Positions 24,126 to 34,905 of a stretch of DNA of 64,000 bases are shown piece after piece; position 1 is the first letter of the stretch, and every line of letters starts with the position of its first letter. Below the pieces are notes generated by a model. The model was not told the origin of the DNA, searched no databases, and saw only the letters and a list, made by a program, of their open reading frames with translations. Origin of the DNA: Diabrotica undecimpunctata (Eukaryota > Arthropoda > Insecta > Coleoptera > Chrysomelidae). A program made the position numbers and the translations under genes. The stretch is taken from positions 77,290,263 to 77,354,262 of the forward strand of contig NC_092803.1 in assembly GCF_040954645.1 (NCBI RefSeq), in the 5' to 3' direction.

Positions 24126-25847
24126 TGGACCGATAAGCAGGAAAACGCGTTTGAAGAGCTAAAATCAAAACTTACATCGGCCCCAGTATTAGCATGCCCC
24201 GATTTTTCGAAAACATTTTACCTGCAAACAAATGCGTCGAACTGTGGACTTGAAGTTGCACTAACACAGAAATACGACGGCCAGGATAAAGTAATTGCAT
24301 ATGCTAGTCGAACCCTCACACCAGCCGAGACAAAATATTCCACAACGGAAAAAGAATGTCTATCCATCGTGTACGGGATAAAGCAAATGAGGCCGTATAT
24401 AGAAGGATACAATTTTAAGGTCATATCAGACCATCAGTCCCTCAAATGGCTGAAGAACCTTAAAAACCCGTCAGGTCAGTTAGCCAGGTGGAGTTTAGAA
24501 CTGCAACAGTACGATTTCGAGGTAATATATAGAAAGGGAGTCCTCAACAAGGTAGCAGATGCTTTGTCACGACAACCACAAGAAAACCAGAGCGAAGAAC
24601 CAGAGTCGGAATTATTAGCATCAGAACTGGAATCATGCAGTTGGTACGATAATTTATATAGGAATGTACTCCAGAACCCAGACGATTTCCCGGATTTACA
24701 AATATCAAACGGGAAATTATATAAACACGTTTGGAGCAGCCGTAATCTAGCCGACCCAGAGTTTAATAACCCATGGAAATTATGCGTACCAAGATATAAA
24801 AGGAAAGATATTTTGGAGGAAAATCATGACTCGACCACAGCAGGCCACTTAGGAATTGCAAAAACAATTTGCCGAATAGCGCAAAAGTACTATTGGCCTA
24901 AGATGTTTAAACAAATTGCAGACTACGTTAGAGCCTGTACGAAGTGCCTCCAATATAAACCGTCTCAAATGCAACCAGCCGGGAAAATGCAACCGCCCAC
25001 TGTAGAAAAGCCTTGGCATACTGTCTCAGTTGATTTAATGGGACCATTCCCAAGATCTGCAAAAGGAAACATTTTCTTAATAGTCGTGCAAGACCGGTTT
25101 ACCAAATGGGTCGTCGCCCAGCCAATAAGAGCAGCATCTACGAACTCAATCATCGACACTCTACGATCTAAAGTAGTCATGCAATTCGGTATCCCGAAGA
25201 AAATCATCTCGGACAACGGCGCGCAATTTACAAGCGGAAATTTTAAGGCGTTCCTAAAGTCCTATAACATAAATCACATTCTAACACCGCCGTACTCACC
25301 TCAGTGCAATCCAGTAGAACGAACGAACAAAGTACTGAAAACGATGATAGCTACTTACGTGGAGGATAACCATAAAGACTGGGACAAATTCATACCAGAA
25401 TTCTGCTACGCCATAAATTCGTCAAGACACGATTCAACAGGATTTTCACCAGCGCTTCTTAATTTCGGAAGGGAATTAGACATAACAGAGGCGACAAATG
25501 GACAAGATATACAGGGGTATGCAGAAAACTTAAACAAGTTAGAAGCGTTAAGAGAACTAGCGAAAGTGCACATGGAACACGCTTTCGAGGACCAAAAGAA
25601 ACATTACGATCTAAGACGAAGAGACTGGCAGCCGCATCCAGGAGATCGAGTCATGAAAAAGGAACACCATCTATCATCAGCTAGTGCAGCTTTCACCAGC
25701 AAACTAGCGCCGAAGTACTCAGGACCATACATAGTAACGTCAGTGATATCACCAGTAATAGTAAAACTGAAATTGGCCGATAGTAGTAGCCGCAAGCAGA
25801 CGACGGCGCATGTAAAAGATTTAAAACCGTGGGGAGGAAGATTGTGA
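24115..25847 (+). pseudogene. Gypsy pol remnant: RT end, RNase H, integrase
   Basis: An open frame without its own start begins at the RT end (WKWTDKQENAFEELK). RNase H has TNASNCGLEVAL, where the first catalytic aspartate of the usual TDAS is asparagine (codon 24231-24233), then the EKECLSIV and SDHQSLKWL blocks. Integrase follows: an H-X6-H...C-X2-C zinc motif (about 24827-24950), then core residues Asp at 25032-25034 (VDLMGPF), Asp at 25212-25214 (SDNGAQF) and Glu at 25317-25319 (NPVERTNK). The last two are separated by 34 residues, as in NPVER-type integrases. The end has a GPY/F-like block (YSGPYIVTSVISPV) and the stop near 25847. The integrase looks intact, which agrees with a young insertion. 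Confidence 0.9.
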
Positions 25848-25933
25848 TAAAGATACCGAGAGGGATAGATGACATCACAAGGCTGTAGACACCATATACA
25901 CAAAAAAAAGGTATGTTACTTTTTTTTTTTTTC

Positions 25934-25946
25934 AAAGAGAAGGGGG
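25934..25946 (+). promoter_or_regulatory. Polypurine tract
   Basis: AAAGAGAAGGGGG lies immediately before the 3' LTR and after a T-run. It is the usual plus-strand primer site of LTR elements. Confidence 0.85.
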
Positions 25947-26291
25947 TGTAACGATGCTCTGGTCGTTTAACAGTTCGAACCGTGGGAGTGTCAATATTTG
26001 CGCATCCACTTCTACAACCTGACGGCGTAGTGGGATTCAAACGGCTATTTAAGGCGTGTGAATAGCGGAATTAGACAGTCTTGTAGCTAGCGCTCTAGGC
26101 TCCCTGACTCGCCGGTGTAGTGAAACAGCGAGCCATTCTGGACAGAGATAGTTCCGTATTGAGGATCATACTCTGTCCCTAACCAAGCGGAACCCATCGG
26201 TATTTATTGTATATATATACTTAATAGATTTATTTTTATTTCAAACCTGTGTTTTACTGAGTCTGTTGCCCCGAAAGAGCTACCCATCACA
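25947..26291 (+). repeat. 3' LTR of the Gypsy element (deleted)
   Basis: 345 bp. It matches the first and last parts of the 5' LTR, but the middle of about 300 bp is missing; the join lies at a short T/A-rich microhomology after CCCATCGGTAT. It keeps a 13-bp segment (near 26005) that the 5' LTR has lost. Confidence 0.92.
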
Positions 26292-27560
26292 CATGAACAG
26301 ATTAATTTCGATTACTATTTGCTAAAGGTGACTAAAATGAACCACCAACATCAGTGGCGACAGCAAACGAAGAAATAAATATTAAGGAGGAAGAGGTAAA
26401 GGAAGCATTCAGGAAATTAAAAAACTGAAAATTACCAGGAGAGGACAGAATACCGAACGAACTCCTAAAGTACGGAAAACCAGATCTGCCCAACCAACAA
26501 CTAAAACTAATTCAAAAACTAATAGAAGGGAACAGAACCTCTCTTTAACAAAGGAGACAAATCAGACCCTGAATATTATAGAGGAACTAAAATTATTAAA
26601 CAAAACACTAAAATTAACAACTAAAGTGATAACAAATAAACTGAATGAAAATATAACACTAGCAAAAGAACAATAAGGTTTTAGGTCGAAAAGATCATAC
26701 ACCGACGCTATATTTATAATGAGGTAAGTGCAAGAGAAATCTTTAGAATGCAACAAACGGCATATCTATGTTTCATGGACCTTAAGAAGGCATTTGACCA
26801 GGCCAAGTTAAATGACGTTATCCACTTTTTGTACCCAAAAGAGATACCTTTAGAAAGAATTAAAACTATTAAAAAATCCACCAAAACAACACAATAAAAG
26901 TAAAAGTAGAAGAAGAACTAACTAACCCTATTAAAGCTGGCAATAGGGAAAGACAGAAAAATTCCCTGAGTCCTTTATTGTTTAATCTTATTATGGCTAA
27001 AATAATAACAAAATTAAGAACTAAAAAGAATACCAAATGGGAGGAAAACAACTTAAAATAATCCGCTACGCAGACGACGTAATGCTACTCTTTCAAACTG
27101 AAGGTGGTTTAATACGTATGCTGCACCAATTTAATATTACCGCCAAAAAATTTAACATATTAATTTCTCCAAGAAAGACAAAATGCATGGTTATAACAGC
27201 AAATTTACTAAGATGTAAATTGGAGCTGGAAAGTAAAAATATCGGGAAAGAAATGAAAGGCAGAATTTACAAAAGAGTCATCAGACCAATAATGACATAC
27301 GCGGCAGAAACACGACCTGACACAGAGAGAACAAAATGATGTTAAAAACAGCAGAGGTGAAAATAGCAGAAAAATTAATGGTAAAACACTATGCGACAGA
27401 GCTAAAAGTATAAAGACACGACGCAGATGCAAGGTGGAGAACATCAAGGACTACGTAAGAAATAGAAGAGTAGAAAACTATCACTAGAAAAATCACGAAA
27501 ACGATGGAATGACATCTTACTGGAGGCACATTCAAAAACAGACAGGGTCATGTCTACATA

Positions 27561-28554
27561 AAAAAAAAGAATAGGATCCATATGGTGAGAATCCTTTTAG
27601 TGTCCGCATAGGATATTTTTGTTTAATATTGACATAGGTACTTTGAGATAACTTGATTATTATAAGGTGTCTTAGTGTCAAAAAGGGTAGTTAACAATTG
27701 TATTTTTATAATTAGGGTTTGCTGTCTCTTATTGGTGCAGATGAAAAATAAAATTCTCGAATGAAAATTAAAAATAAAAATAAATATACACTAACTTTAA
27801 AACTAACATTTATGGACACCCAGTATACTTGATACGACCGTAACAACCTATGAGCTGTAAAAAAAACAAAAACATGTTCAGGAGCAAAGAAACTACAAAG
27901 CCCGTCTCTGCGCCAACAGATAAACATTTATTTCCTTCAAGGTGCTTTAGCTGCTCGGTATCAATAAAGTACATAATACTTGACACCTCACTTTGCCAAC
28001 CTAACGTATCACAAACAACAATGTGAAATCATCTAAGATGTGTTTCCCAGTCGCTCCAGCTTTCTCAGCAGTAAGTGTTAGACGATGCATTAGCCGGTAT
28101 GAGATACGAACATTGGTGGCGTCTGGAAAACTAGTTGGAAAGGAGCCATGCTAAGCTAAGATGTCGTTATGTTATTCTGTATTATTGGAAGCTGTTAGAT
28201 ACAGAATACAGATAAGATAACACAAATTGAATTATATTCAAAAAACAAAATTAAAAAAAGTAATTATTTCATCCATAACCTCAATAAAAAAATAAGTATA
28301 TTTTTACATATATCTATCTGTTATTTTCCTTCTTATACAGGAATGCATGACCTGACGAAAAATATGATCTGTATTATCAATTTCACAAAATCGTAAAGAA
28401 GCTGCACAGAAACTGCAATCTTCAGTAAATAAAATAAAAGATTATACTGTTGCAGATTATGCTTAGTACATGGAATTTCATTTAAAAGACAGACTATGTT
28501 AAAAAGTCTTGTATTGGAAAAATAATAAACTATACTGCTGCTCAAGTTATTCGG
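27561..28554. other. AT-rich non-coding stretch
   Basis: No gene seen. A CATTTATGGACACCCAGTAT block near 27810 resembles ends of repeats common in insect genomes, but no partner end was found nearby. Confidence 0.45.
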
Positions 28555-28790
28555 TTTCCTCTATTTACGTTTGCCGTTTGATTATCCTTACCTAGTTTGA
28601 TCGTGTGACCTAGGTATATTATATATACTCGTCGACATTTTCGATCTGACTTCCATCTAAATCTATTGTGATATTTTGATTTATTATCACTTTTGTTTAA
28701 TTTAAATTTATCTTTAAATCAATTTTTCCAGACCAATTTTTCCAGATTTTTGTTTAAGCTCCTTTAGCATGTAGAGTAGTTAAAAGACAT
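28555..28790 (-). pseudogene. Short RT thumb fragment of an RTE-like element
   Basis: The minus strand reads LLKELKQKSGKIG, then NQNITIDLDGSQIENVDEYI, then after a frameshift LGHTIKLGKDNQTANVN. This is the thumb region just after the catalytic palm in RTE-like proteins (compare YKYLGYEIRIGRDNQT at 18860 in this window). It is a small isolated fragment with two frameshifts. Confidence 0.7.
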
Positions 28791-28834
28791 TTTATTAATT
28801 GAAGTTAGAAAATAACTGCACCTTGATCCATCGT

Positions 28835-30985
28835 CTACTTTAAAATGTATAATATATGTCTGAATTGTCAATATAAATAGGTCAGATATGATTAATTAAC
28901 TATTAGAAGAATTTTTCACCAAGTAAAAACAACAAAATTGGTTACATTTATTAATGCTTTGTATTTTAAGAAAGATATCCGAAGTGGTCAAAAATAAACT
29001 TTTTTTAAACTTAACTTGTGGCTCAATAAAAATAGTAATAGCATTAAGATGACACAAGAAAATAGCTTCAAAACAATATTAAGAAACCGGTATGGGCCTA
29101 GCGTTATTAAAAATTTTAGGAGCTTGGAAATTCTTTACGAACAACTGGCACATCGTCAAAATTCCATTAAATTTATAAGAAGATGTAGAGATAATAACTT
29201 AATACCAATAGATTTATAGTTACGACCAACATATTAAAGTAGGTTCGAAAAAATTCTACCCGGAGGCAGTTTATCCATATTCCTAGAAACATGGATAAAA
29301 CAGTTTACAGATTCATAGATCCAATTTTTTTTCTTGCGCAAGACGTTGTAAGTATTGGAGATTGTCTTTTCAATGTGATACAAAATTCTGATTTTGGTTG
29401 AATTATTTTTAGTATACGTACAGTATATGAAAATTCATATGAGAAACAAAGAAATATATATTTAAATAAATTTAATAGTCAAAGGGTCTAAACTTTGCTG
29501 TTACTCATTCATCTATTCCAAAATTAGACATAATTATCTCAGTGGAAAAAATATCCCAATTTTGACCAACCCACAAAAAAAAGAAGATACAGTATTATGT
29601 AAAATTGAATTGGACAAGTCTAATAAAACTAAACAAAACATAAGCAAAGAGGAACTAAAGGCCGCTAGAAGTTTAAGAAATGACGACTTCATAATTATCC
29701 TACCAGCAGAAAAGCGGAATGTAACTGTGATAATGGATAAAATTCAATATGAAAACAAAATTAAAGATCTAATAACAATTGGACCTTATACAAAATTAAC
29801 GAAGGATCCAAGGAAGCCTTTGGAAAACAGAATATTTAGACTTTATTTAATTTTAAAGATTATTTAAAAAATTATCAAAGAAGATTAATTAAGTACCTCA
29901 TTATAGTAAGACACCTTATTTTTATGGAGTACCAAAAATTCATAACACGAATACACCACTTATACCTATTTGGTAGTATTATGATTTCTCCTTGTTGTGA
30001 ACTGTCAAAATGTTTATTAAAAATTATATAAACATTTGCAAATGAAAATGACACATTTATCAATAATTAACAACATTTTTTAAATAAATTATCTAATATT
30101 AAATTTAATTCAAATGTTTTAGTAAGTTTTGACATGAATAGTTTGATTTATTTCAACAATTAGTTGAACTAGAACAAGACTAAATATATCAGCTATAATG
30201 GAGTTATCGACATTATGTCCTAATAATATATATTTTCAACTAAATTATGAATTTTATAAACAAAATTTTTGTCTAATATTGGGCTCTAGTTTATCTCCAT
30301 TATTAGGTGATATATTTATAGAAGATTTTGAAACAAATATTATTTCTAAACAAAATTTGAAAAGGAATAGGGTAGAACACTACCCTTTCTGCATGTTTTA
30401 ATCTCTAAGAACGATTCAGGATATGGGACTCCATATAGTATGAAGACTTCACGTATAGAAAACCAAACACACCAACAGATATCTAAATTAAAAGTCAAAC
30501 CACAGCATCAATATTTAAAAGGGAATTATTAAATCCTTATACAATACACCCAAAATTACTACCGAAAAAAAAATAATAACAGAAAAACTTAAAATGATAG
30601 AAAATAAATTCAACATTTTAACAACATTCAAGAATTGTATTTAGAAAATACCTTGCGAATGCGATCATTTTCGCAGTGAACAACAATTTTTTTATTAAAA
30701 ATAGAATATTTGACAGATCTCACGAATGGGAAAATGAAAATAGGGTTCAATGGAACGATTCAAGTATATTCCTAGAAGAAACAGACGGTAAAAAGAGAGA
30801 AATTAAAGAAGCGGCTCTAATTATTATGCAAATAAGACAAATTAAACTAAATTTCTTACAATAAAGTAGTTTTAAACGAAAACTACTATATTGTAGTGTT
30901 AAACGTAAAGTAGTGTTAAACGAAATTTCTTACAATAAAGTCGTAAATTTGGCGATATCATTTTAATGTCGTCTACTTTAATTTA
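28835..30985 (+). mobile_element. Penelope-like element (copy 2) with RT and endonuclease
   Basis: The 5' end (28835-29040) is a block shared with 21140-21360, interpreted as the pseudo-LTR. Its start (CTACTTTAAAATGTATAATA) reappears weakly at about 30965-30985, where the 3' copy is cut short by the next retroelement. Between them are N-terminal, RT and GIY-YIG-type segments in the usual Penelope order. Copies 1 and 2 are the same family. It is inactive because of numerous stops. Confidence 0.8.
29016..30860 (+). pseudogene. Penelope-like RT-endonuclease ORF
   Basis: The start region (29016-29219) has KNFRSLEILYEQLAHRQNSI and RDNNLIPIDL. The RT N-terminus (29562-29867) has LRNDDFIIILPAEKRNVTV, which matches the K.I.ILPADKGN.TV motif of Penelope RTs, and IGPYTKLTKDPRKPLE. 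Next come YFYGVPKIHNTNTPLIP (about 29920), VSFDMNSL (about 30125) and an LILGSSLSPLLGDIFIEDFE block (about 30265-30335), the G.SLSP..A.I.ME..E motif. The YADD-like box that should follow is lost in a damaged stretch (30400-30560). The endonuclease part is at 30640-30860 with SHEWENENRVQWNDSS. At least seven stops or frameshifts. Confidence 0.8.
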
Positions 30986-30989
30986 ATTA

Positions 30990-33280
30990 TCATGGAATCA
31001 ATGAGTGTAACGAATATTACTGATCATGGGCTGCGGAACTCAAGATCCGGCAGGGGAAGGAATACACAATCAAACCACAGGGCTTCCCAGGTCGCTAGCC
31101 AGCGAAATCCCTGTGAGCAAAACATCACTAGACATACGATGAAAATGAAGAATCCATATAAACTGGCCACATGGAATGTAACAACTTTATATGAAGCTGG
31201 TAAGTTGAGAAATCTACTCTCTGAAATGGACAGACTAAACATTACTATCATGGGGGCGAGTGAAACAAGATGGCCAAACAAAGGGAATTTCATTGCAAAT
31301 GGTTACGCCGTTTATTTTTCTGGAAATCAAGACCATATGCATCGAAATGGAGTAGCAATAATTATCAAACAGCATATTAATAAGTATGTCACTAACTTCA
31401 TCCCAATATCAGACAGAGTAATTTTAATACAGCTGAATGCTAAACCTGTAAATATAATTATCATCCAAGTTTATGCTCCCACTGCTGACGCAGATGAACA
31501 GAATATTGAAGAACTCTACCATCAAATAGAAGAAGTGCTAAAAATAACAAAGAAACACGAAGCAATAATAATTATGGGTGACTTTAACGCTAAAGTTGGA
31601 CAGAAGATGACTCAGGGCATCACCGGAAAGTTTGGCTTGGGAGAGAGAAATCAAAGAGGTAAACGTCTAATAGAATTCTGACAAGAAAATGACTTCGCCA
31701 TTACAAATGCCTGGTTTCAACCTACAGAAAGGCTTATTTACACGTGGAGATCCCCTCAAGATGGACATCAAGGCAGAGTAGTACGGAACCAAATAGACTA
31801 AGTCCTAATAAACCACCGATTTCGAAACAATATTAAAGATGTAAAAACTTACCCCGGCGCTGACATAAACTCAAATCACAATTTACTTTGCTCCAAAATA
31901 CAAATTAAATTAAAGAAATTAACAGAGCCAACTAAGCCTTGTAAGATATATCTCGACCCCCTGAAAAACCCTCAAACGCGCGAACACATATCACAGCAGA
32001 TAAATAGTAAAATACACAGAATATCAAATATACCAAACGAAAACAGAACCATTAACGAATGCTGGTATGATATTCAAAACTCGATTTTAGAGAACGTACA
32101 AGAGTCTTTGAAAACACCTACCATGTTGGCAAAAAATGAGTGGATGACACAAGAAATTCTAGACCTGATGGAAGTTCGACGGCAACACAAAAATAGAAAT
32201 TTCACAGTATTATCGAATACCGTGAAATCAATAAACGCATAAAAAGAAAAATTAAGCAAGCCAAAGAATTATGGCTTGAGAATTTATGTAAAAAAATAGA
32301 AGACCTCCAAAAAAAGCATGACAGTTTCAACCTCCACAAGAAACTTAAATATACTGCCGGAATTAGAAAACAGAAAAATGCTCAGATACTTAAAAGCGCG
32401 GACGGAAAAATTTGTGATCACAAACAACAGTGCAAAGAATAGGAGAGATACATCACTGACCTTTTTGACGATGCTTCTAGAGAAAATGCTCCAAATACTG
32501 CCTGTGACAACCAGTTAGACAGAGGTCCCAGTATACTGAATTCGGAAGTCAAAAAGGCAATACAGCAAGCCAAAAACAATAAAGCCAGATCAAATCCCTG
32601 CTGAGCTACTTAAACTTTTGGATGAGGAAAGCATTGCCTGCTTAACCACTTTCTTCAACAAAATTTACAACGAAGGAAAAATACCAGATGATTGGTTAGA
32701 GTCACTGTTTATAACATTACCAAAGAAAAGCAGGCCCACCAAATGCAGCGATTTTAGACTAATCAGTTTGATGAGTCACACACTGAAGATACTCTTACGA
32801 ATTATACAAAACCGAGTATTCCTTCTATGCGAAAGTAGGATGGGTAATAAGCAATTTGAATTTAGAAACGGTCTAGGAACTAGAGAGGCACTATTCTGTA
32901 TGCGCGTTCTATTACAAAAAAGTTGTGAATTCCGAAAGTATGTTCGACAAAGTACAACACGATACACTTTTCGATTGCCTACGGGCAGCAGGACTTGACC
33001 ACTATGATCTAAGACTGCTGTAATACTTATATTACAATCAAGTAGCCTCTATCCAAATTGAAGATAGTCCGACTGAAAAAATATCTATCAAACGTGGAGT
33101 ACGGCAGGGTTGTGTTTTGTCACCCACTCTTTTTAATCTGTACTCTGAAGAAATCTTTAGGGAGGCTTTGGATGACAGACAAATGGGAGTAAGACTAGGT
33201 GGAGAATCAACAATATTAGATACGCTGACGATACAGCCATTCTTGCAGAAAATTTACAAGATCTCCAAACATTATCTCCA
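30990..33280 (+). mobile_element. RTE-like retrotransposon, 3'-truncated
   Basis: Begins with a short leader right behind the Penelope element. It then has a long endonuclease frame, a linker and RT up to the catalytic box, and stops abruptly near 33280 without thumb, C-terminus or tail. It belongs to the same broad family as 53.8-55.1 kb (RGVRQGCxLSPxLFN, RYADDT). It shares its junction at about 30985 with the Penelope 3' end, so one inserted into or replaced the end of the other. No target duplication was identified. Confidence 0.8.
30992..33275 (+). pseudogene. RTE-like endonuclease-RT (damaged)
   Basis: A 229-codon frame (30992-31681) is a nearly complete APE-type endonuclease: LATWNVTTLYEAGKL, GASETRWPNKG, VYAPTADADEQNIEELY, IIMGDFNAKVGQK and FGLGERNQRG. 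After TGA at 31679 the same frame runs on (NDFAITNAWF, TWRSPQDG), with TAA replacing the Tyr of the IDYVL block. The linker and RT follow in shifted frames: PDQIPAELLKLLDE (about 32590), SLFITLPKKSRPTKCSDFR and FEFRNGLGTREALF. A deletion near 32937 removes the first catalytic region up to KVQHDTLFDC. Then come RGVRQGCVLSPTLFNLYSEE and YADD at 33221-33232. In an active element the endonuclease nicks target DNA and RT primes on the nick. Confidence 0.82.
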
Positions 33281-33668
33281 CATAAACGGATAAATTTATT
33301 AAGGAGTAAATGGAAACGTTTTGGGATCTCAAATTTCTATTCCTTAAACCGAAATATTCATATAGCCGGTATTCTAATACGCGGGTTCGACTGTATAACT
33401 ACTCATTATATTAAGCGTTACCAATAGACAATATGAAGAATTTAATGGGCTTATGATAGCTTTTAAATCCTTTTATTTCTCCAATGTTGAAATATAAGGT
33501 TTTTATACTTTTGGCACTATCTGTTTTATCGTGTTTATCAAACTATTTATTCTCTTGTAACTGTTTTGAAATCGTTATAAAATTATCTAAAATGACTTTT
33601 TAGTAGAGGGCTAAATAGTAAATTGGGAGTTTTCTGCCAATTTTTTGCAACAATTTAAGAAATTTAAC
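33281..33668. other. Non-coding spacer
   Basis: AT-rich with no recognisable feature. It separates the truncated RTE from the I-like insertion. Confidence 0.5.
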
Positions 33669-33682
33669 AAATACATTCTAAC

Positions 33683-34822
33683 CGCCGAATTTCCTTAACA
33701 CTTTCACACGCAACGTCAATAGCCTCAAATGTAAACAAACCTCTATTCAACAATACGTTCACTAATAAATATATAAATCTCTTTACCAATAGTACCAAAC
33801 ATAAGCCTTACTATGAGCGAGTACGGTGTTACCTGAGATGTCTTAATATAGAATTCCCAAATACCTTTCCAATCAATATTAAAAGCCCCTCTCCTTGGAT
33901 AATTAATACCCCAAATTTAAATACTTGTCTAACCCAATACAACAAACATATTAACTGTTACGCAGAGATTAAGAATAATCTAGATCTAATTCTCCGTCAG
34001 CATTACGAACGTAGCTATAAAATCTTTACAGATGCATCTAAGTGTGATAAAGGAGTAGGTGCTGCATTCGTTACTCCAAGCGATACATATCAATTTCGTC
34101 TTCCAACCTTCTTTTCGATTTTCTCCGCTGAGCTCTATGCAATGTTTAAAGCTATCATGCATATAAATTCTAATAACATTCCTAACTCTGTTATCTTAAG
34201 TGACTCACTAAGCGCCCTTCAAACCCTTAAACAGATCTATCCTAAAGGTCCGCTTGAGAAACTGATAAAACTAGAACTCATGAAGGCTCAAGAAAATTCT
34301 AGAAGTATCAGATTTATATGGATTCCATCCCACATTGGCATTGCTGGCAACGAAAGTGCGGACCAGTGCGCGAGTGAAATTGCTAAATGTGCCGATATAG
34401 AAAAAGCCGAGAATCGAAATACCGCGAGTGATATAAAAGCTTTTATAAAAAATCGAGTTTTGTGCAAGTGGAAAAACGAATGGCAATCTTCTAAAACATC
34501 ACTGAAGCAGATTAAAAATGACGTTACAGCTTGGCAACCCTCAACCAGGAACAGAAGAGAACAATTGGTGATAACTAGATTACGAATTGGACACACGAGA
34601 CTTACTCACTCATATTTACTGTCCAAAAGTGATCCACCTATTTGTGAAACATGTAAGGTACAAATAACCGTTAACCATTTATTAATTGAATGTCATAGAT
34701 TTGCCCATTTTCGTCTTACATTTAACATACCTAACAGTTTAAGTAATTTATTAGGCAATAATTTTTCTGTTATTAATATCGTAAATTTCTTAAAATCTAT
34801 AGAAATATTTTATAAACTCTAA
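33683..34822 (+). CDS. I-like ORF2 C-terminus: RNase H and terminal domain (partial, no start)
   Basis: An uninterrupted frame of about 380 codons, open from the 5' truncation to TAA at 34820-34822. A first ATG at 34142 exists, but the homologous protein starts upstream. Landmarks: NSTKHKPYYERVRCYLRC (linker), then RNase H with all expected catalytic blocks: FTDAS (34025-34039), IFSAELYAMFKA (Glu, about 34118), LSDSLSALQTL (Asp, about 34198) and WIPSHIGIAGNESADQC (about 34320). The terminal domain has EWQSSKTSLKQIKND, WQPSTRNRREQLVITRLR and a C-X2-C...H...C pattern (ICETCKVQITVNHLLIEC), probably zinc-binding. RT and endonuclease are missing, so it is a relic despite its good condition. No promoter is evident. 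Confidence 0.88.
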   Translation, partial: RRISLTLSHATSIASNVNKPLFNNTFTNKYINLFTNSTKHKPYYERVRCYLRCLNIEFPNTFPINIKSPSPWIINTPNLNTCLTQYNKHINCYAEIKNNLDLILRQHYERSYKIFTDASKCDKGVGAAFVTPSDTYQFRLPTFFSIFSAELYAMFKAIMHINSNNIPNSVILSDSLSALQTLKQIYPKGPLEKLIKLELMKAQENSRSIRFIWIPSHIGIAGNESADQCASEIAKCADIEKAENRNTASDIKAFIKNRVLCKWKNEWQSSKTSLKQIKNDVTAWQPSTRNRREQLVITRLRIGHTRLTHSYLLSKSDPPICETCKVQITVNHLLIECHRFAHFRLTFNIPNSLSNLLGNNFSVINIVNFLKSIEIFYKL

Positions 34823-34837
34823 TTTTGTAATTCTGTA

Positions 34838-34870
34838 GCCGCCGCTAATAACCATTATGGTGGATGCGGC
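34838..34870 (+). other. 3'-UTR hairpin of I-like copy B
   Basis: GCCGC pairs with GCGGC and the inner ACCAT with ATGGT. It lies 16 bp after the stop codon and about 10 bp before the poly-A tail. The core CGCTAATAACC and GGTGGATGCGG occurs in copy C, and a decayed form in copy A. Confidence 0.8.
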
Positions 34871-34905
34871 TGTAATTTCCAAATAAAAAAAAAATACATT
34901 CTAAC

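Larger units (their letters stand above)
22992..26291 (+). mobile_element. Gypsy-type LTR retrotransposon, internally deleted
   Basis: Two LTRs starting TGTAACGATG and ending CATCACA flank an internal region with a primer-binding site, gag, part of pol and a polypurine tract. CATG at 22988-22991 and 26292-26295 is a 4-bp target duplication, usual for the Gypsy group. The LTRs differ at only a few bases, but each has its own deletion: about 13 bp in the 5' LTR and about 300 bp in the 3' LTR. The insertion is therefore fairly recent, with later deletions. Protease and most of RT are missing, so the copy cannot be autonomous. No env-like frame lies between pol and the polypurine tract. Confidence 0.92.
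22853..27560 (+). mobile_element. RTE-like element, host of the Gypsy insertion
   Basis: The upstream part (22853-22991) encodes FYGTQK and the linker. After the Gypsy element (22992-26291) and its CATG duplication the same linker resumes. It continues into RT: KEAFRKLKN and LPGEDRIPNELLKY (about 26430), then AIFIMRQVQEKS, then FMDLKKAFDQAKLNDVI (about 26780). The frame 27037-27339 holds IRYADDVMLLFQTEGG with the catalytic YADD at 27067-27078, then ITAKKFNILISPRKTKC and VIRPIMTYAAETRPDTE. A short deletion lies between LRCKLELE and SKNIGKEMKG. The tail is A-rich near 27560. Same family as 15.8-19.8 kb (minus). Many stops. Confidence 0.82.
33683..34891 (+). mobile_element. 5'-truncated I-like retrotransposon (copy B)
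   Basis: AAATACATTCTAAC at 33669-33682 recurs at 34892-34905 directly after the poly-A, a perfect 14-bp target duplication. The insert starts inside ORF2 (RRISLTLSHATSIAS, matching copy C at about 60750-60790) and runs through RNase H and the C-terminus to a 3' UTR hairpin and a 10-A tail. The reading frame is intact over its whole length. Together these point to a recent, 5'-truncated insertion by target-primed reverse transcription. It is the cleanest I-like copy in the window. Confidence 0.92.

Noticed and set aside
28835..29040. Hammerhead ribozyme in the Penelope end
   Set aside because: The conserved CTGATGA and GAAA core could not be found with plausible stems.
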